From contig NZ_FNHV01000016.1 of NCBI RefSeq assembly GCF_900103585.1, positions 62,001 through 126,000 on the forward strand: DNA of 64,000 nt, in the 5' to 3' direction. The stretch is from Streptomyces sp. cf386 (GTDB lineage Bacteria; Actinomycetota; Actinomycetes; Streptomycetales; Streptomycetaceae). The position numbers and the translations under genes are program-made. How positions within the stretch are numbered: the stretch's first letter is position 1; every line of letters begins with the position of its first letter. Shown in pieces: positions 59,589 through 64,000 of this stretch. A model generated the notes under the pieces. That model had not been told where the DNA came from, searched no databases, and saw only the letters and a program-made list of their open reading frames with translations.

Positions 59589-59633
59589 GCTCGGCATCAC
59601 CCGGATGCCCGGTGCTCGGCATCACCCGGATGC
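59589..59633 (+). repeat. Exact 20-base direct repeat with hairpins in the EF-Tu leader
   Basis: GCTCGGCATCACCCGGATGC occurs at 59589-59608 and again at 59614-59633, period 25. Each copy can fold: GGCATC pairs with GATGCC or GATGCT around ACCCG. The second ends nine bases before the AGGAGGGC ribosome region of the EF-Tu gene. Tandem stem-loops in this place may tune stability or expression of the EF-Tu message. Confidence 0.8.
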
Positions 59634-59648
59634 TCAGGAGGGCTCGCC

Positions 59649-60834
<1,186 letters not shown>

Positions 60835-60842
<8 letters not shown>

Positions 60843-61293
60843 CCGGCTGGCCGAGGGCGGCGTCCAGCGTCGGATGAGGTGGCAGCAGCCGGGACAGGCC
60901 CGTGATTCTCAGGACGCGCAGGGTCAGCGGGTGGGTGCAGACCAGGTGTAACTGCCCGCCGTGGTCGAGCACCCGGCTGCGGGCCCGGTAGAGCAGCCGC
61001 AGTCCGGAGCAGTCGAAGAACTCGACGCTCCTGAGGTCGATCACGATGCGGGCGTCGGGGTGTGCCGTCACCCGGTCCAGGTACGGGGCTATCTCCACCG
61101 CCGCCGAGATGTCGATCTCGCCGCGGAACTCCAGCACCGTGTGCCCCTGGTGCCGGTGGACGCGCAGATGCCGACTGAACGGCGCAGGTTCCTGCTGCAC
61201 GACGACATCGCCTCCAACCTGCTCACTTGCGGCGGGCTGCTCAAATCCAGTCCCCGCACTGCAAGTTACCCTCGATTGAGCGAATCTGAGCAT
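60835..61293 (-). CDS. STAS-domain anti-sigma-factor antagonist
   Basis: A 152-residue protein. The first 40 residues are a disordered leader; the STAS domain follows (VLEFRGEIDISAAVEIAPYLDRVTAHPDARIVIDLRSVEFFDCSGLRLLYRARS). The FDCSGLRLL motif contains the serine that anti-sigma kinases phosphorylate in SpoIIAA-type proteins. A partner kinase is not in this window. The ATG at 61293 has no ribosome site. A GTG further in, near 61204, lies ten bases after GGAGG and would drop the disordered leader, so the start is uncertain. A GACATATGTC palindrome (61302-61311) lies nine bases upstream. It overlaps the EF-Tu gene by eight bases, tail to tail. Confidence 0.85.
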
Positions 61294-61364
61294 GTTCGAT
61301 TGACATATGTCTTCGAATTGCGACAGTCGCGTCGCGTGATGACCGGGAGATGTGCGGGGCGCGG

Positions 61365-61802
61365 CTACGACAGCGCGTGCCAGGCCTTGGAGAGTGACTG
61401 GCGGAACTGCTCGGTCTGATGGGCCGTGAGGTCCCGCACCATCCGCTCCTCCAGCTCCCGCACGGCCCCCTCGTGCCGGGCGAGCAGCTCACGGCCGGTG
61501 TCGGTCAGCAGGATCAGCAGCTCCCGGCGGTTGCGCGGGTTGCGCTCCCGGCGGACGAGGCCGCGGGTCTCCAGGCTGCGCACCAGGTCGGCGATCGACT
61601 GCGCCGTGACGAACGAGTCGCGGGCCAGCTGGGCGGCCGACAGTCCGTCGTGTCGCTGCAGGACGGTGAGCGCGGTGTACTGCAGCGCGGTGATCCCGGA
61701 CGGTCTGACCAGCTCGTCCAGGTGGGAGCGCACGACCAGCTCCACCTGCTTCACCATGTAGAGAAGCGACGGAGGTGCCTTGGTTGCCTGGGTGTCGAGC
61801 AT
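61365..61802 (-). CDS. MarR-family regulator
   Basis: A 145-residue MarR protein. The winged helix spans about residues 38-105 (TALQYTALTVLQRHDGLSAAQLARDSFVTAQSIADLVRSLETRGLVRRERNPRNRRELLILLT). Flanking helices dimerise. It is divergent from the aldehyde dehydrogenase gene, and two near-identical ACAGG-CCTGT palindromes lie in the 103-base gap. It most probably represses both itself and the aldehyde/alcohol dehydrogenase pair, with an aromatic or aldehyde ligand lifting repression, by analogy with other MarR proteins. Confidence 0.9.
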   Translation of the reverse strand: MLDTQATKAPPSLLYMVKQVELVVRSHLDELVRPSGITALQYTALTVLQRHDGLSAAQLARDSFVTAQSIADLVRSLETRGLVRRERNPRNRRELLILLTDTGRELLARHEGAVRELEERMVRDLTAHQTEQFRQSLSKAWHALS

Positions 61803-61822
61803 GAGTTCAGCCTAGAGCATTG

Positions 61823-61870
61823 ACAGGAAACCTGTCTGTAAAGAGACTGCGGACAAACAGGAATCCTGTT
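61823..61870. promoter_or_regulatory. Twin MarR operators
   Basis: ACAGGAAACCTGT (61823-61835) and AACAGGAATCCTGTT (61856-61870) are perfect inverted repeats around three bases, with centres 34 bases apart. One lies 21 bases from the MarR start and the other 36 from the aldehyde dehydrogenase ATG, so each covers one promoter. Confidence 0.75.
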
Positions 61871-61905
61871 GGTTGAAATCTTAGCGATGAGGCTGAGGAG
61901 TGGCG

Positions 61906-63357
61906 ATGACCACCTTCGAGATCGAACCCGGTCGGTTGTTCATCGGGGGCCAGTGGCATGAGGCCGCCGACGGAGCACGCACCGAGGTGGTCGACCCGGC
62001 CCGGGGCGCGGTCGTCACGACCGTCGCGGACGCGGGTGCCGCCGATGTGGACGCGGCCGTACGCGCCGCGCGGGACGCCTTCGACGACGGGGCCTGGTCG
62101 GGACTGAGCGGACGGGAGCGGGGTCGGGTGCTGCACCGGGTCGCCGAGCTGATCCGGGAGAACGCCGACACCATCGCCGAGCTGGAGAGCCGAGACGTCG
62201 GCAAGCCGATCATGCTCGCCCACGCCGTGGACGTCACCAACGCGGCCAACGACTACGAGCACTTCGCCGCCCTCGCCCACGCCCTGGACGGCTCCGTCCG
62301 GGACACACCCATGAACGCCCTCGCCTACGTGCGACGCCGGCCGCTCGGTGTGGTCGCGGCGATCACGCCGTACAACTTCCCGCTCATCCTGGCCGGCTCG
62401 AAGATCGCCCCGGCCCTCGCGGCGGGCAACACGGTCGTGCACAAGCCGGCCGAGGAGACCCCCCTCAGCGCCCTCTACATGGCCGATCTCTTCAAGCGGG
62501 CCGGGGTCCCCGACGGTGTGGTCAACGTCGTCACCGGCGGCCCCGCGGCCGGTGAGGCGCTGCTGCGGCACTCCGGTGTCGACAAGGTCGCCTTCACCGG
62601 CTCGACCGCGGTGGGGCGGAAGGTCGCCGGCATCGCCGGTGAGTCGCTCAAGCCGGTCACGATGGAGCTCGGCGGGAACGCCGCCCATCTCGTCTTCGAG
62701 GACGCCGACCTGGAGAAGGCGGTCGGCGCGATCATCAAGGGCTTCGTCTTCAACACCGGGCAGTTCTGCATGGGCGCACCGCGGCTGCTGGTGGCACGCC
62801 AGGTCTACAGCACGCTGCTCGGCATCCTCGCCGACGCGGTGCCCGGAGTGCCGCTGGGGGACCCCCGCAAGCCCGAGACCGTGATCGGCCCGATGGCGGG
62901 GGAGCGGCACCTGCGCAAGGTCGAGGAGTACGTCGACCTGGCCCGCAAGGAGGGCGGCCGCATCGTCTGCGGCGGTGAGCGGCTCGACCTCGACGGCGGC
63001 TACTACTACAAGCCCACGGTGATCGCCGACCTGCCGAACGACTCCCGGGTGATCCAGGAGGAGATCTTCGGCCCGGTCCTCACCGTCCAGCCCTTCGACT
63101 CCGAGGACGAGGCGATCGAGCTGGCCAACTCAACGCCGTACGGACTGGCCTCCGGCGTCCAGACCGGCAACCTGGCCCGCGCCCACCGCGTCGCCGACCG
63201 GCTCCAGGCCGGCATCGTCTGGGTCAACGACTGGGCGATGCTCGACCCGGCGGTCCCCTTCGGCGGCGTCAAGGACTCCGGCTTCGGTCGCGAGTACGGC
63301 CACGAGGCGCTCGACGCCTACACCACCACCAAGTCCGTCGTCGTCTCGCTCGACTGA
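61906..63357 (+). CDS. NAD(P)-dependent aldehyde dehydrogenase
   Basis: A 483-residue aldehyde dehydrogenase. The catalytic cysteine is C288 in FNTGQFCMGAP and the base E254 in TMELGGNAA. AITPYNFPLILAGSKIAPALAAGNTVVHKPAEETPLSA and FTGSTAVGRKVA are the cofactor motifs. The VEPxx-type substrate marks for a particular aldehyde are not clear. The alcohol dehydrogenase gene lies 25 bases downstream, so together they would take an alcohol to its acid, as in benzyl or aryl alcohol use. GAGGAG lies five bases before the ATG at 61906; the GTG at 61900 is inside that site. It is divergent from the MarR gene across twin operators. Confidence 0.93.
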   Translation: MTTFEIEPGRLFIGGQWHEAADGARTEVVDPARGAVVTTVADAGAADVDAAVRAARDAFDDGAWSGLSGRERGRVLHRVAELIRENADTIAELESRDVGKPIMLAHAVDVTNAANDYEHFAALAHALDGSVRDTPMNALAYVRRRPLGVVAAITPYNFPLILAGSKIAPALAAGNTVVHKPAEETPLSALYMADLFKRAGVPDGVVNVVTGGPAAGEALLRHSGVDKVAFTGSTAVGRKVAGIAGESLKPVTMELGGNAAHLVFEDADLEKAVGAIIKGFVFNTGQFCMGAPRLLVARQVYSTLLGILADAVPGVPLGDPRKPETVIGPMAGERHLRKVEEYVDLARKEGGRIVCGGERLDLDGGYYYKPTVIADLPNDSRVIQEEIFGPVLTVQPFDSEDEAIELANSTPYGLASGVQTGNLARAHRVADRLQAGIVWVNDWAMLDPAVPFGGVKDSGFGREYGHEALDAYTTTKSVVVSLD

Positions 63358-63382
63358 GCGCACCGCCAAGGAGATCCGTTCC

Positions 63383-64000
63383 ATGACCATCCCCACCCGT
63401 GCCGCCGTCGTCGAGTCCGGCGGTGCCCCGTTCACCCTCTCCGACGTCGAGCTCGACGAGCCCGGGCCGCACGAGGCCGTCGTCCGCATGGTGGCGACCG
63501 GGCTGTGTCACACCGACCTCGGCGTGGCGAGCGGCGGACTGCCCTTCCCGCTCCCCGGCGTCCTCGGCCACGAAGGCGCGGGCGTCGTCGAGGCCGTCGG
63601 CTCGGCCGTGACCGGCGTCGCGCCCGGCGACCATGTCGTTCTGTCCTTCACCTCCTGCGGCGACTGCCGCAACTGCCGCGGCGGACACCCCGCGTACTGC
63701 GCGACCTGGCTGCCGCTGAACCTCATCGGCGGGCGCCGGGCCGACGGCAGCAGCACGATCAGCCGGGGCGGCGAGGAGCTGGGCGGCCACTTCTTCGGGC
63801 AGTCCTCCTTCGCCGAGCGGGCGCTGGTGGACGAGCGCAGCCTGGTGAAGGTCGACCCGGACGTGCCGCTCACCTCGATCGCCCCGCTGGGCTGCGGCGT
63901 GCAGACCGGGGTCGGCGCCGTCTGGAACGTACTGAAGCCGGTCACCGGCAGCACGGTCGTCGTCCTCGGTGCCGGAGCGGTCGGTCTTTCCGCGGTCATG
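63383..64000 (+). CDS. Zinc-dependent alcohol dehydrogenase, N-terminal part (cut by window end)
   Basis: The first 206 residues of a medium-chain zinc alcohol dehydrogenase. GLCHTDLGV holds the first catalytic-zinc cysteine, and LGHEGAGVVEAVGSAVTGVAPGDHVVLSF the zinc histidine and glutamate. SCGDCRNCRGGHPAYC supplies the four structural-zinc cysteines, and GCGVQTGVGAVWN the third catalytic ligand. The Rossmann motif begins at VVVLGAGAVGLSAVM where the window ends. The insertion LNLIGGRRADGSSTISRGGEELGGHFFGQSSFAERALV is of the aryl/benzyl-alcohol dehydrogenase kind. AAGGAGA lies before the ATG. It forms an operon with the aldehyde dehydrogenase. Confidence 0.92.
   Translation, partial: MTIPTRAAVVESGGAPFTLSDVELDEPGPHEAVVRMVATGLCHTDLGVASGGLPFPLPGVLGHEGAGVVEAVGSAVTGVAPGDHVVLSFTSCGDCRNCRGGHPAYCATWLPLNLIGGRRADGSSTISRGGEELGGHFFGQSSFAERALVDERSLVKVDPDVPLTSIAPLGCGVQTGVGAVWNVLKPVTGSTVVVLGAGAVGLSAVM

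Overview
The window is high-GC actinobacterial chromosome, almost certainly Streptomyces. The signs are the codon bias, frequent GTG/TTG starts with GGAGG-type ribosome sites, many ATGA/GTGA overlaps, a DmdR1/IdeR-type iron box, a DUF5999 protein, a LutABC system, a CYP102-type P450-reductase fusion and a second, diverged EF-Tu gene. I see no rRNA, tRNA, transposase, phage module, CRISPR array or PKS/NRPS assembly line. It reads as ordinary chromosome rich in catabolic and regulatory genes. No gap between genes exceeds 300 bases.

Region 1 (1-12 kb) is a mixed set. It holds the end of a threonine dehydratase; a LuxR regulator opposite a cupin gene and a frameshifted SnoaL-like gene; and a medium-chain reductase divergent from a short-chain dehydrogenase. 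A MoxR ATPase/VWA pair, a TetR gene, a MacB-like ABC exporter and two hypothetical genes follow. Near-identical ACCGATCGGT palindromes lie before both the SDR gene and the TetR gene, which suggests one regulator for both.

Region 2 (12-31 kb) is the main system, a near-complete L-rhamnose locus. It has a secreted GH78 alpha-L-rhamnosidase, a secreted BNR beta-propeller protein, an ABC importer (ATPase, two permeases, binding lipoprotein), a mutarotase, an isomerase, a kinase and an aldolase/lactaldehyde dehydrogenase fusion. LutABC, encoded downstream on the same strand as the kinase, would oxidise the resulting L-lactate to pyruvate. A LacI-family gene closes the cluster. Four TGAA-N4-TTCA boxes upstream of the rhamnosidase, isomerase and importer fit its operators.

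Region 3 (31-45 kb) holds a proline-iminopeptidase-like hydrolase, a PIG-L deacetylase, an ECF41/SigJ sigma factor, a pentapeptide protein with an N-terminal cysteine cluster and a stand-alone CYP102-like P450 divergent from a TetR gene. It continues with an iron-box-controlled DUF2470 gene, a Tat lipoprotein lactonase, an FUSC-type exporter with a 25-bp palindrome upstream, an erythromycin-esterase-like enzyme and a FusB-like EF-G-binding protein.

Region 4 (45-58 kb) has a LuxR/PAS regulator divergent from a 1060-residue P450-reductase fusion, with a perfect 30-bp inverted repeat between them. It continues with a phosphotransferase, a ROK regulator, an SDR, a PHP protein, a secreted GH16 glucanase with a ricin-type domain, a TauE-like permease, VanZ, DUF4230 and a third P450.

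Region 5 (58-64 kb) pairs a variant PRPP synthetase with a diverged EF-Tu gene; repeats and hairpins precede both. A STAS protein follows, then a MarR gene divergent from an aldehyde dehydrogenase and a zinc alcohol dehydrogenase cut by the window end. Twin ACAGG-CCTGT operators lie in the MarR/ALDH gap.
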